DNA from: Roseivirga sp. UBA6061
GTDB taxonomy: Bacteria; Bacteroidota; Bacteroidia; Cytophagales; Cyclobacteriaceae
Direction: 5' to 3'
NCBI GenBank assembly: GCA_002427745.1
Contig: DIYF01000017.1
Coordinates: 1 to 64,000 of the forward strand
Length of the DNA stretch: 64,000 nucleotides
Shown here piece by piece: positions 17,956 to 26,563 of this stretch. The notes beneath the pieces are model-generated. The model had not been told where the DNA came from. It ran no database searches and saw only the letters and a program-made list of their open reading frames with translations. Both the position numbers and the translations under genes were made by a program. How positions within the stretch are numbered: position 1 is the first letter of the stretch; each line of letters opens with the position of its first letter.

Positions 17956-18378
17956 ATGGCAAAAGCAAAAAACAAAACGGTAGAAAACGAGGGCAGTGTA
18001 GACGACTTTCTGAACTCGGTTAAAGATGAAACCAAGAAAGCTGACTGCCTTCGCATCAAATCCATTATGGAAGAGATCAGCGGAGAACCGGCCAAAATGT
18101 GGGGAACCTCTATTGTGGGCTTTGGCAATTACCACTATAAGTACGAGAGCGGACGGGAAGGTGATTTTATGAAGGTGGGCTTTTCTCCCAGAGCGCAGAA
18201 TGTTACGCTGTACATCATGCCGGGGTTCGGGCGCTATGAAGATCTGATGAGTAAGTTGGGCAAACACAAAATCGGCAAATCCTGCCTGTACGTAAAGAAA
18301 CTGGCAGATGTGGATGAAGACATTCTGAAAGAACTCATCACGGAATCATATTCCTATATGACCAATAAGTACGGCTGA
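17956..18378 (+). CDS. DUF1801 domain protein
   Basis: 140 residues. The pattern GSVDDFLNSVKDETKKADC, KMWGTSIVGFGNYHYKYESG and GKHKIGKSCLYVKKLADVD fits DUF1801 (YdhG-like). Function unknown. Monocistronic, upstream gap of about 190 bp. Confidence 0.85.
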   Translation: MAKAKNKTVENEGSVDDFLNSVKDETKKADCLRIKSIMEEISGEPAKMWGTSIVGFGNYHYKYESGREGDFMKVGFSPRAQNVTLYIMPGFGRYEDLMSKLGKHKIGKSCLYVKKLADVDEDILKELITESYSYMTNKYG

Positions 18379-18602
18379 TTCCGTGGCTGGTGGAATCCCA
18401 CCCTTATTATCCCTTCATTTATTATGAAAAAATCTCGCGGAATGCATATAAGTGAGGCTATGTAAAATCACCGTTCAATACTCTGAACCGTCTTTTCACA
18501 GAGACTCTGATTGCGCTGTCTTTTTTCTAATTATACTTTCGCCTTAATGCTTACATCTTAGTCCTTCAGTGGACTAACCGACATAGCTCAAGTAAAGTAA
18601 TA

Positions 18603-19802
18603 ATGCGCATAACAAAATCAGCTCTCACACTAGTACTTTGTATCATCTCCTTATCGCTATGCGGGCAACAAAAACCCAAAAGCTATATTGTTCTAAATCA
18701 ATCTGATACGATTAACGGACAGGTAAAACATAAGCCCTCCAGGGGTCAGAATGTATACTTACATGCCTCAAAAGAAAAGACGGTGTATACATCTGAAAGG
18801 GTATCGGCCTTCCGTGTGGCTTCAGGGAGGGAGTACATCTCCTTAGACCTGTCTGGTGTCGGCTCCTTTGCAGGTAGCTGGTTTGTGGAAAAACTGGTGG
18901 TAGGAGAAAAAATGTCTTTGTATAAAACCTGGGAAGGTTTTGTGATAGAAAAAGAAGGAAACCTGATCTACCTCTCAAAGAGTCAGGAAAAGGAGAGTAT
19001 CCAGACCCTGGTCAATAACTTCAGAACAGTTGCAGAGCTAACCGGGGACTGTAATAAGCCAATTCTGGGACATAAAAAGTTCAGGCTTAATATCAACACC
19101 ATGACCGGTATTGTGGCAAGCTACAATGAATGCATGAATGCCGATTACCAGGTCTTTGGCTTTTACCCGGAGCTAATTTCTAAAAGCAGCATCGCGATTG
19201 ACCTCACCGCGGGCATGAATGTCTCAAAACTAACTTTTAAGGGAGATTTAAATCAGTTTCGCTTTACCAGAAACTCCGATTTCGATATGGCATTCGCTCC
19301 GCAAGTAGGTGTTGAACTCAGGTCAAGATCTGCCAGAATGGGCAATAGCGTGGGTTTCATAGCCGGCATGAGCCTGAACAGAGCCTCCTACAGCAGCCGG
19401 GCCACCTGGGAACCTCCGGGTTTCTTTGAAGAAAATACGATCGATATCGAAGTATGGAACGCGAGGATTCTGGTAGGCTTTAGTTATGCACTTGGCATCA
19501 GTTCTGAAAGAGGATTCACCCTTAATGCCGGTCTGTCCTTCGATCAGGGACTAGGGTTAAAAGCACAATCCACAAGATATACCAGAACCGTACTTTCACC
19601 CACCAACACAGACGAAAATACAGAAATCAATGACTCACCTTTTGAAACTGGCGGCAGTGCAGGAATCTGGGCTGAGTTCGGTATAAAAAAGCCTGTCTCT
19701 AAACGTCTTCCCTTCGGAGTGTTTGTCAGGTATAATCAGTCTGAAGGCGTTCTGAACGCCACCACAGGTCTCAGTGACTTTCAAATTGTGTTAAAATTCT
19801 GA
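18603..19802 (+). CDS. Putative outer-membrane beta-barrel protein
   Basis: 399 residues with signal peptide (MRITKSALTLVLCIISLSLCGQ). From about 170 on, alternating amphipathic strands and a terminal strand ending in F (FQIVLKF) suggest an outer-membrane barrel of the PorT-like kind common in Bacteroidota. The N-terminal portion (SYIVLNQSDTINGQVKHKPS) looks soluble. No specific function. Convergent with the ABC1 kinase gene, with only 9 bp between stops. Confidence 0.65.
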   Translation: MRITKSALTLVLCIISLSLCGQQKPKSYIVLNQSDTINGQVKHKPSRGQNVYLHASKEKTVYTSERVSAFRVASGREYISLDLSGVGSFAGSWFVEKLVVGEKMSLYKTWEGFVIEKEGNLIYLSKSQEKESIQTLVNNFRTVAELTGDCNKPILGHKKFRLNINTMTGIVASYNECMNADYQVFGFYPELISKSSIAIDLTAGMNVSKLTFKGDLNQFRFTRNSDFDMAFAPQVGVELRSRSARMGNSVGFIAGMSLNRASYSSRATWEPPGFFEENTIDIEVWNARILVGFSYALGISSERGFTLNAGLSFDQGLGLKAQSTRYTRTVLSPTNTDENTEINDSPFETGGSAGIWAEFGIKKPVSKRLPFGVFVRYNQSEGVLNATTGLSDFQIVLKF

Positions 19803-19811
19803 TGAGGAGTA

Positions 19812-21128
19812 TCAAACCGCCACAGCCGCCCACTCAGGCTTGGTAGTGCGCACTTTGGCTTTAAGCTCATTCAGGATGTTGTACAACCCGAAATAAGTAC
19901 GATTGATATAGAGTCCGTCACGGGCGCCACGTGCCTTCTCAGACTCGCGGAACTTCTTAGACTCAGAGATGGTCTCTCCCATCTGGAAAATCTGCTGGAA
20001 GTAAGCATCATCTCCAAAGTCAAATTCATCCTGATGGAAGGGCTGCCCTAATAGCCCCATCATTTCCCTGATCACTTTAGAGAAATAGGCTTTGTCTTCA
20101 TCCGTATCATGCTCATAGATAAACTTGAGGTCCATAAAGCGCTGATCCAGCTCCTCATCTTTGTAAAGCAAATCTTTACGAATCAAACTGAAGTAAGGCT
20201 CATAAAACTCCTCAGGAATCACTTTCACACAACCAAAATCTATCACCCCCAGTTGTCCGTCATCACTGATAATGAAGTTGCCCGGGTGTGGATCGGCATG
20301 CACCTGACGCAGGCTGTGAATCTGAAAATCGTAGAAATCCCACATGGCCTGTCCTATACGGTTTCTGGTCTCCTGATCAGGATTAGTGGCAATAAACTCC
20401 TTCAGTACCTTACCAGGCATCCAGTCCATGGTAATCACACGATCAGATGACAGTTCAGGATAGTATTTGGGGAAGTTCAGATTTTCAATGTGGGCGCAGG
20501 CCTCGGATATTTCAATAGACCTTTCCACTTCCAGGAAGTAATCAGTCTCTTCCAGCAGCTTGCTTTCCACCTCTTCCAGATAGTGGTTCAGATCACGCTC
20601 ATTGAGGTTCATCATACGCACAGCGAAGGGCTTCACCAGCTTCAGGTCTGACTTTACACTGGAGGCCACTCCCGGATACTGGATTTTTACGGCATAGGTA
20701 TGTCCATCCTTCTTCGCCTGATGTACCTGCCCGATAGAAGCCGCATTGACTGCACTTTTGGTAAAGCTATCGAAGAGCTGACCGGGTGATTTTTTGAAAT
20801 ATTGCTGAAAGGTCTTCACCACCAAAGGAAATGACAGCGGTGGTGCACTGTATTGTGCCATGGAGAACTTATCCTGGTAGGCCGTTGGCAACAGATTTTT
20901 ATCCATACTCATCATCTGGGCCACCTTCAGCGCACTGCCCTTGAGTTCACTCAGCGAGTTATAAATATCCCGGGCATTATCTGCATGCAGCGATTCCTTG
21001 TCCATCGAAGGATTGAATGCCTTTTTAGCATAGTACTTCACATAATTCCCCCCTACTTTGGCACCGGTACCAACAAATTTTGCGGCTCTCTGCACTTTAC
21101 CCGTAGGTATCTTCGACTGCTCTTTCAT
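19812..21128 (-). CDS. AarF/ABC1/UbiB-family atypical kinase
   Basis: 438 residues. The protein-kinase-like fold shows the ATP lysine in YAVKIQYPGV, the acidic ETDYFLEVERS, catalytic VHADPHPGNFI and DFG as VIDFGCVKV. The UbiB-specific KxGQ motif appears as KVAQ (68-71), with Ala in place of Gly. Family members act as ATPases in ubiquinone biosynthesis or lipid handling; many Bacteroidota use menaquinone, so a quinone role here is uncertain. Downstream of a TetR-type regulator on the same strand, gap about 180 bp. Confidence 0.88.
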   Translation of the reverse strand: MKEQSKIPTGKVQRAAKFVGTGAKVGGNYVKYYAKKAFNPSMDKESLHADNARDIYNSLSELKGSALKVAQMMSMDKNLLPTAYQDKFSMAQYSAPPLSFPLVVKTFQQYFKKSPGQLFDSFTKSAVNAASIGQVHQAKKDGHTYAVKIQYPGVASSVKSDLKLVKPFAVRMMNLNERDLNHYLEEVESKLLEETDYFLEVERSIEISEACAHIENLNFPKYYPELSSDRVITMDWMPGKVLKEFIATNPDQETRNRIGQAMWDFYDFQIHSLRQVHADPHPGNFIISDDGQLGVIDFGCVKVIPEEFYEPYFSLIRKDLLYKDEELDQRFMDLKFIYEHDTDEDKAYFSKVIREMMGLLGQPFHQDEFDFGDDAYFQQIFQMGETISESKKFRESEKARGARDGLYINRTYFGLYNILNELKAKVRTTKPEWAAVAV

Positions 21129-21307
21129 AATGCTTTTTGTTAGTGGTCGCTTCTTCTTAGTTTTCCTGATTTACCGCTGCACCATTCAGCGATTTTAATC
21201 TTTAATCTCAATTACTGCCCCAGGCCCTGAAGGCTGAGACTTCTCTATTCATCAGTCCCTTCAGGGAATCAAAGGGCCGGACCAGGCTTAATGGCATTAA
21301 TTCTTAA

Positions 21308-21976
21308 TTACTTATTCTGATAAAGGAATTTGGCAAAGTCCAGCATCGCATCCAGTGGACCACGTCCCATCAGGTCAAACGACAGATTCACCGCCTTTTC
21401 AATAGCAGCATCTGTTTTTTCAAAACCCTTGCTGTCATCTTTGATCCAGAACTTCAGTACGAACAGCATCTGAATCCAGATACCATCTTTATATCGATCA
21501 CTGATATAGGGTCTGGTTTTCACCTCTTCTGTTTCCTGAGCCTCGAGCAATACCTCAGCGATAAACTCATCAAAGCCCTTCTTAAAGCTCTCGAGGTAAT
21601 AGGGCTGTATCTCAGGCTTACGGCTTTGAGGAGTCACCTGCAGAATATAGCTGCGGTTACTCTTCATTACTTCTATCAATGTATAGTAAAAAGCCAGCAG
21701 TTTTTCCCTTGCCGAATACTGGTCATATACCTCCTCTGACTGAATGGACTCCACTGTTTGATGGAGCATGCCCGCCCAGATATCTTTCTCTACATTTTCA
21801 AAAGAATTATAATGCTCATAGAACACCTCTTCCTTGATTTTCAGCTCTTTCACGAACTTAAAAATAGAAGCAGGGGGTGTACCGTTTTCCAGTACATATT
21901 CCATATATGCCTGCTTGATTTTTGTGTCTTGACTGGTCTTCGATTTGCCGCTTTTTGTGGCAGTTGCCTTTTCCAT
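21308..21976 (-). CDS. TetR-family transcriptional regulator
   Basis: 222 residues. A low-complexity Lys/Ser/Thr N-terminus precedes a TetR-type helix-turn-helix (about 20-65: IKQAYMEYVLENG, SIFKFVKELKIKEEVFYEHY). The C-terminal ligand domain is helical. It probably controls the adjacent ABC1 kinase gene. No operator palindrome was recognised in the 180-bp gap. Confidence 0.8.
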   Translation of the reverse strand: MEKATATKSGKSKTSQDTKIKQAYMEYVLENGTPPASIFKFVKELKIKEEVFYEHYNSFENVEKDIWAGMLHQTVESIQSEEVYDQYSAREKLLAFYYTLIEVMKSNRSYILQVTPQSRKPEIQPYYLESFKKGFDEFIAEVLLEAQETEEVKTRPYISDRYKDGIWIQMLFVLKFWIKDDSKGFEKTDAAIEKAVNLSFDLMGRGPLDAMLDFAKFLYQNK

Positions 21977-22122
21977 ACGCCCTTAACATTTGATGTAGCC
22001 AAAAGGTTGGCTGTCGCTGTTTATATTTTCGATAAGCAGACAGAAAGGTTCGGTAAAAGGAGGATTTAAAGGATAAATCTTCGAGCTGGCAAGCATGTCA
22101 AACCACACGATGTCAGGCGGGA

Positions 22123-22818
22123 CTATAAGCCATGGCCACCAATCAATTCAAGGAAAGCTTCCTTATGAGTCTCCCCTATCGGCAACAGCTTTTCACCCAC
22201 CCTGACTTTACCTTTTTCAACACTGTCTATGGCATCAAGTGCCACAACATAAGACTTATGGATTCGCACAAAGCGCTGAGCGGGTAGCTTTGGCATCAGT
22301 TTGGCAAAACTCAGAAGCGTCATCACCTTCTCATCATGTGTCACGATCCGCAGGTAATCTTTCATGCCTTCTACATAACAAACCTCATCGAAGCGTATCT
22401 TCTTGATTTTGTATTCTGTCTTTACGAAGATATAGTCGCTCTTTACTTCCTTTGGTTCAATGTTAGTTCGTTTTAATCGCTGCACCGATTTCAAAAAGCG
22501 ATCGAACGAAATAGGTTTGAGTAAGTAGTCTTTCGCTTCCAGTTCAAAGCCCTCAATGGCATATTGGTTATAGGCCGTGGTAAAGATGATTTCGCATTGA
22601 TTATTGAGTAATTCAGCCGTTTTGATACCACTGAGGTCAGGCATCTGGATATCCAAAAAAATGAGATCGACCTCATTCTGCCGGACAAAATCAAGGGCCT
22701 CCAGTCCGGACTCCAGGCTGGCCTGTAAATCGAGCCAATGGATTTTCTTAACGTACTCTTCCAGAATCTCAATAGCCAGGGGCTCATCATCAACGATTAT
22801 GCAGCGAACTTTATCCAT
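22123..22818 (-). CDS. LytTR-family response regulator
   Basis: 231 residues. Receiver domain with DD at 10-11, phospho-acceptor D56 (DLIFLDIQMPDLSG) and conserved K (DYLLKPISF). LytTR DNA-binding domain from about 125 (DYIFVKTEYKIKKIRFDEVCYVEG, QRFVRIHKSYVVALDAI). It overlaps the kinase gene by 8 bp. LytTR regulators bind paired direct repeats about 21 bp apart, and such a pair lies in the divergent region at 23970-24000, ahead of the ABC exporter operon. Confidence 0.95.
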   Translation of the reverse strand: MDKVRCIIVDDEPLAIEILEEYVKKIHWLDLQASLESGLEALDFVRQNEVDLIFLDIQMPDLSGIKTAELLNNQCEIIFTTAYNQYAIEGFELEAKDYLLKPISFDRFLKSVQRLKRTNIEPKEVKSDYIFVKTEYKIKKIRFDEVCYVEGMKDYLRIVTHDEKVMTLLSFAKLMPKLPAQRFVRIHKSYVVALDAIDSVEKGKVRVGEKLLPIGETHKEAFLELIGGHGL

Positions 22819-23881
22819 TCTTTTTCAGCGTAAGTTTGATCTTAAAACATGAAGACGATTCATCCACGTCCAATGTGTAATGAGTCCTGTAAATGAGCTC
22901 AAGACGTCTGCTGATATTCTCCAGGCCAATGCCTCCGGCTTCATCCTTTTGTACAGGCATATCCACGGGAGGCTTTTCATTTTCCACTGTAAATAAGATG
23001 CTTTCTCCGGCATCCAGGTTTATCTTAATCGCACCCGCATTCTTCAGGTTATAACCATGCTTAAAAGCGTTTTCGACAAAAGGCAGCAACAGTAAAGGCG
23101 CGATCATTTTATCTTCGGTATTCCCCGAAATATCGAGCGTTGCAATGTTCTGCGTTTTGAATCTCAAGGCCTGCAACCCGATGAAGCTCCTTAAGTGCCC
23201 GATTTCAGTATCCAGCGGCACCATCTCTGTATCCGATTCATAAAGCATATAGCGCATAAGCTCTGAAAGCTTCATAATGGCCTCCGGAGCCTTGTCCGAC
23301 TTTTTATAGGCCAGTGTATGGATATTGTTGAGGGTATTGAACAGAAAGTGCGGGTTGATCTGGGATTTCAGAAAGGCCAGCTCACTGGTAAGGTTCTGGG
23401 TTTCCAGCTCACGTCTGATCCGGGCATTCTTAAACCAGTCGAAGGTAAATTTCCCCATCCCCGCCATAGAGATCACAAAAAGGCAGGACAAACCTCTGAC
23501 ACCATAGGCCGACCAGAACTGAGTGGTCACCAGATTACTTAAAGGACTTTGGTAGTCAGGGAGGTAATAGATAATCAACAGATCAGTTCCATAACGAAAT
23601 GCGGGATACAGAGCTGTTATACCCAGTACCAAACCGGTAAACAGCCAGCCTCGCTTACCGGCCAGCAGCCTGGGGATAGCATTGAGGTAGAAGAAGTAAA
23701 AGAGGGGTACATCGGTAAGGGCAACACTGATTATATACCACATCCTGTTCACAGGAGAGCCTCCTTGTGGATTGCTCGTAATGAAAAACATACCCAGATA
23801 GAGGAACCAGGCAATGGCATGCAGGATCACCACAATCACATCCTGCGCATGCTTTTCAAACCAGATTCTCAGCTTGGTCAT
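22811..23881 (-). CDS. LytS-type sensor histidine kinase
   Basis: 356 residues. Four membrane spans (about 15-35, 48-68, 80-98, 125-143) without a large periplasmic sensor. His_kinase domain with phospho-acceptor H178 in SQINPHFLFNTLNNIHTL, N-box PFVENAFKHGYNL and G-box GGIGLENISRRL. The cognate regulator follows with an 8-bp overlap. The intramembrane sensor layout and the divergent exporter suggest detection of an envelope-active compound; this is inference. Confidence 0.95.
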   Translation of the reverse strand: MTKLRIWFEKHAQDVIVVILHAIAWFLYLGMFFITSNPQGGSPVNRMWYIISVALTDVPLFYFFYLNAIPRLLAGKRGWLFTGLVLGITALYPAFRYGTDLLIIYYLPDYQSPLSNLVTTQFWSAYGVRGLSCLFVISMAGMGKFTFDWFKNARIRRELETQNLTSELAFLKSQINPHFLFNTLNNIHTLAYKKSDKAPEAIMKLSELMRYMLYESDTEMVPLDTEIGHLRSFIGLQALRFKTQNIATLDISGNTEDKMIAPLLLLPFVENAFKHGYNLKNAGAIKINLDAGESILFTVENEKPPVDMPVQKDEAGGIGLENISRRLELIYRTHYTLDVDESSSCFKIKLTLKKNG

Positions 23882-23885
23882 AGCT

Positions 23886-23893
23886 CAAAAATA
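23886..23893 (-). promoter_or_regulatory. Putative -7 element for LytTR kinase operon
   Basis: TATTTTTG on the minus strand is separated from the kinase ATG by 4 nt (AGCT), again predicting a leaderless transcript. Confidence 0.4.
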
Positions 23894-23969
23894 GACGATT
23901 AATTCTTTAAGAAATAAACCTCTTTGTTACCCCACTCAATTGATATCAGGTTCGTATGGAACTACCTCT

Positions 23970-24000
23970 TGTTAGTAGACAAAGAGGTGCTGTTGGTAGA
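23970..24000 (+). promoter_or_regulatory. Predicted LytTR operator upstream of ABC exporter
   Basis: TGTTAGTAGA (23970-23979) and TGTTGGTAGA (23991-24000) are direct repeats matching 9 of 10, with a 21-bp period, two helical turns. This is the classic arrangement for LytTR dimers. The site is in the divergent region between a LytTR pair and the ABC operon. An overlapping inverted repeat ACCTCTTTGT (23918-23927) / ACAAAGAGGT (23979-23988) is also present. Confidence 0.6.
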
Positions 24001-24063
24001 TTCAAAAAATTTCACGGATACCAAAAGGTATAAGGCTATCGTCTCCTCAACAAACCAACTACT

Positions 24064-24981
24064 ATGTCAAAACCAATTATTGAAATCCAGCGGCTTGATT
24101 TCTATTTCAAGGAGTTCAAGGCACTGGATCAGGTCAATCTGACCGTGCCTACCGGCAGTATCTATGGCTTCCTCGGGCCAAACGGAGCGGGAAAAACCAC
24201 CACTATCCGTATTCTTCTGGACCTCTTCCATTCTAAAAACCAGCAGGTGAAAATCTTTGGTAAAGAGCTGCAGCGTCACCGTGGCGAGATTCTGGGAAAG
24301 ATCGGAGCACTTATTGAAAACCCATCCATCTACAAGCACCTCTCTGGTCGCCAAAACCTGGAGGTTATTCGCAAAATGGTAGGTGTGCCCAAGAGTCGCA
24401 TTGACGAGGTGCTGAAAATTGTGAGACTGGTAGACAATGCAGACAAGAAGGCCAAGAATTACTCCCTGGGTATGTGCCAGCGCCTGGGGCTGGCAGCGGC
24501 CCTTCTCACTGACCCTGAATTGTTGATTCTGGATGAACCTACCAACGGACTTGATCCCAGCGGTATCATTGAAATGCGGGAGCTGATCATCAGCCTGAAT
24601 AAGGATCATGGCAAAACCATATTTCTATCCAGTCATATTCTGTCAGAGATTGAAAAACTGGCTACGGATGTTGCCATCATTGATCAGGGCAAGATTCTTT
24701 ATGAAGGCAAGCTTCAGGGACTTCAGGACAAAGGCAAAGGCTATCAGTTGACCGTTGAACTGGACAAAGTAGATGAGGCTGCCCAAACAGTGAAAGGCCT
24801 CAATTATACCGTTTCAGAAACCAACAGTCATTCGTTGGTCATCCCCATAGAAAACAGAACCGACATTCCTAAAATCAACAAGGCCCTTGTAGATCAGGGC
24901 ATAGACGTTTATCAACTCAACTCTTCAGACGAAGATCTGGAGTCTATCTTCCTTAACATCACTAAAAAACTTGACCAATGA
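24064..24981 (+). CDS. ABC transporter ATP-binding protein
   Basis: 305 residues. Walker A GPNGAGKT (38-45), signature YSLGMCQRLGLAAAL, Walker B LLILDEPTNGLDP, H-loop SSHILSE, and a C-terminal extension as in BcrA/NatA-type exporters. The stop overlaps the start of the permease gene (ATGA). It powers an ABC-2 exporter, with a predicted link to the divergent LytTR system. Confidence 0.95.
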   Translation: MSKPIIEIQRLDFYFKEFKALDQVNLTVPTGSIYGFLGPNGAGKTTTIRILLDLFHSKNQQVKIFGKELQRHRGEILGKIGALIENPSIYKHLSGRQNLEVIRKMVGVPKSRIDEVLKIVRLVDNADKKAKNYSLGMCQRLGLAAALLTDPELLILDEPTNGLDPSGIIEMRELIISLNKDHGKTIFLSSHILSEIEKLATDVAIIDQGKILYEGKLQGLQDKGKGYQLTVELDKVDEAAQTVKGLNYTVSETNSHSLVIPIENRTDIPKINKALVDQGIDVYQLNSSDEDLESIFLNITKKLDQ

Positions 24982-25754
24982 ATTTAGCACTTGAACTCAA
25001 AAGAGGTATTTCGGCAGAGCTGTTTAAATTCAGACGCACCTTTGTACTATGGCTATTGGTACTGGCCCCTGCCTTTGTACCTGCTATCAACTTTATTATT
25101 CTGTTTAAGAAGGGCGACCAGATCATACAGGACGGTCAGAATGCCTGGGCGGTGTTATTGGGCAATACCATTCAACCCGGCAACTTTCTGTTCCCCTTCT
25201 TTGTCATGGTGATAGCCCTGTTTGTCAACAGTATAGAGCATAACTCCAATACCTGGAAGTTGATTTATACCCAGCCCATATCCCGCCTGGCCACCTTTCT
25301 ATCCAAGATGAAGGTGTTTGTCCTGATGATCTTCTTCAGCTTAATGCTTTTCGCCTTTTTCAGCCTCATTGTGGGGTACTTACTGAATGTTGTCAAGCCT
25401 GAACTGGGTTTTGACCAGGCCTTTGACAAGAGCCTCATTTTCCAGGCCTGCCTCAAAATATTCCTGGCCTCACTGGGCTATGCAGCCCTCCAGTTTGCGT
25501 TGAGTCAGAAATCAAAAAACCTGATGTTGTCACTGGGAATAGGCATTGGAGGTGTCATCTCTGTGATGATCCTTATGAACGGCTGGGAATATGCCGATTA
25601 TCACCCCTACGGCTACCATATGTTTGCCCTGAGAAACGTAGGACCTGAGGACAATATGTGGGCGGAGATGACCACGGTATATCGCAGCTTCATTGTGGCT
25701 ACCGCAGTTTTTGCCCTCTCGGGTTGGGATATGGTAAGAAAACGTATTCTCTGA
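24978..25754 (+). CDS. ABC-2 type transporter permease
   Basis: 258 residues with six predicted membrane spans and the ABC-2 pattern IEHNSNTWKLIYTQPISR after the second span. Typical of permeases of lantibiotic/bacitracin-type exporters. Substrate unknown. The downstream DoxX-like gene begins in its stop codon. Confidence 0.9.
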   Translation: MNLALELKRGISAELFKFRRTFVLWLLVLAPAFVPAINFIILFKKGDQIIQDGQNAWAVLLGNTIQPGNFLFPFFVMVIALFVNSIEHNSNTWKLIYTQPISRLATFLSKMKVFVLMIFFSLMLFAFFSLIVGYLLNVVKPELGFDQAFDKSLIFQACLKIFLASLGYAALQFALSQKSKNLMLSLGIGIGGVISVMILMNGWEYADYHPYGYHMFALRNVGPEDNMWAEMTTVYRSFIVATAVFALSGWDMVRKRIL

Positions 25755-26350
25755 TGGCTTTATCAGGCCGGTTGATGCATCATCGGGTCATAGTGCTGAT
25801 CCGGATTTTCCTGGGGCTGATTTTCTTTACGGCCGGCCTGAGCAAGCTGTACTTCGAACATCAGTTCCCTGTGGTAATCGGTCCGGTATGGCTGGAGGAA
25901 AGACTGGCTGAACACGACCTGGGGCTCTATGCGAGATTTATCGCAGGTTCTCAGATTATCGCAGGTTTGCTGCTCTTTAGTCAGCGTTTCAGTACACTGG
26001 GAGCTGTTCTCACCTTCCCTATCATACTCAACATCTTTATGGTCACCGTATCGATGAAGTGGCAGGGCACTCCCTATGTAAACTTTGTTCTGCTAAGCCT
26101 CAATGCATGGCTCCTGGCTTATGACTACCCCAAGCTCAAGTTTATACTCACCGATGTAACACGGGATATCAAACCCCTGATTTTGAAAAGAAAAAGCAGA
26201 ACAGCAGATATCATATGGTTACTCAGTGCACTTGCCATCATCTCCAGCGTGCCACTCTCCTACGTCAGCACACTGGCGGCCTGGGTAGTTTGCGGAGCAG
26301 CCTTGACAGCCATTGTCATCAATCAGCTGGCTCATCGAAAAAAAGAATAA
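25754..26350 (+). CDS. DoxX/MauE-like membrane protein
   Basis: 198 residues from the ATG at 25754, which shares one base with the permease stop; the upstream extension of the frame is inside the permease and is rejected. Four to six membrane spans: IRIFLGLIFFTAGLSKLYFE is the DoxX/MauE-type first helix, with AGSQIIAGLLLF and GAVLTFPIILNIF following. Function is unclear; the position as third gene of the ABC operon suggests a role in the same stress response. Confidence 0.75.
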   Translation: MALSGRLMHHRVIVLIRIFLGLIFFTAGLSKLYFEHQFPVVIGPVWLEERLAEHDLGLYARFIAGSQIIAGLLLFSQRFSTLGAVLTFPIILNIFMVTVSMKWQGTPYVNFVLLSLNAWLLAYDYPKLKFILTDVTRDIKPLILKRKSRTADIIWLLSALAIISSVPLSYVSTLAAWVVCGAALTAIVINQLAHRKKE

Positions 26351-26400
26351 AAAAAACTGATGGCCGGGGAACAAAAGCTAAAACCAGTCGTCATAAAAGT

Positions 26401-26423
26401 AATCCCTGAAGTGGGATTTTTAT
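26401..26423 (+). terminator. Terminator of ABC exporter operon
   Basis: AATCCC (26401-26406) / GGGATT (26413-26418) with a 6-nt loop, followed by a T run. Located 50 bp after the last gene. Confidence 0.65.
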
Positions 26424-26563
26424 ACATCCAAATCGTGCCCTGGCTGAGAGATCAGTCGGGGTTATTTTTTGCTATCCGCGATTTCGCCTGCATCCTGTGA
26501 AAATCGATCTTCCTGCGCAGGTTTACCAAATCTTCCCTAATTTGGTCTACACGATCAAATACT

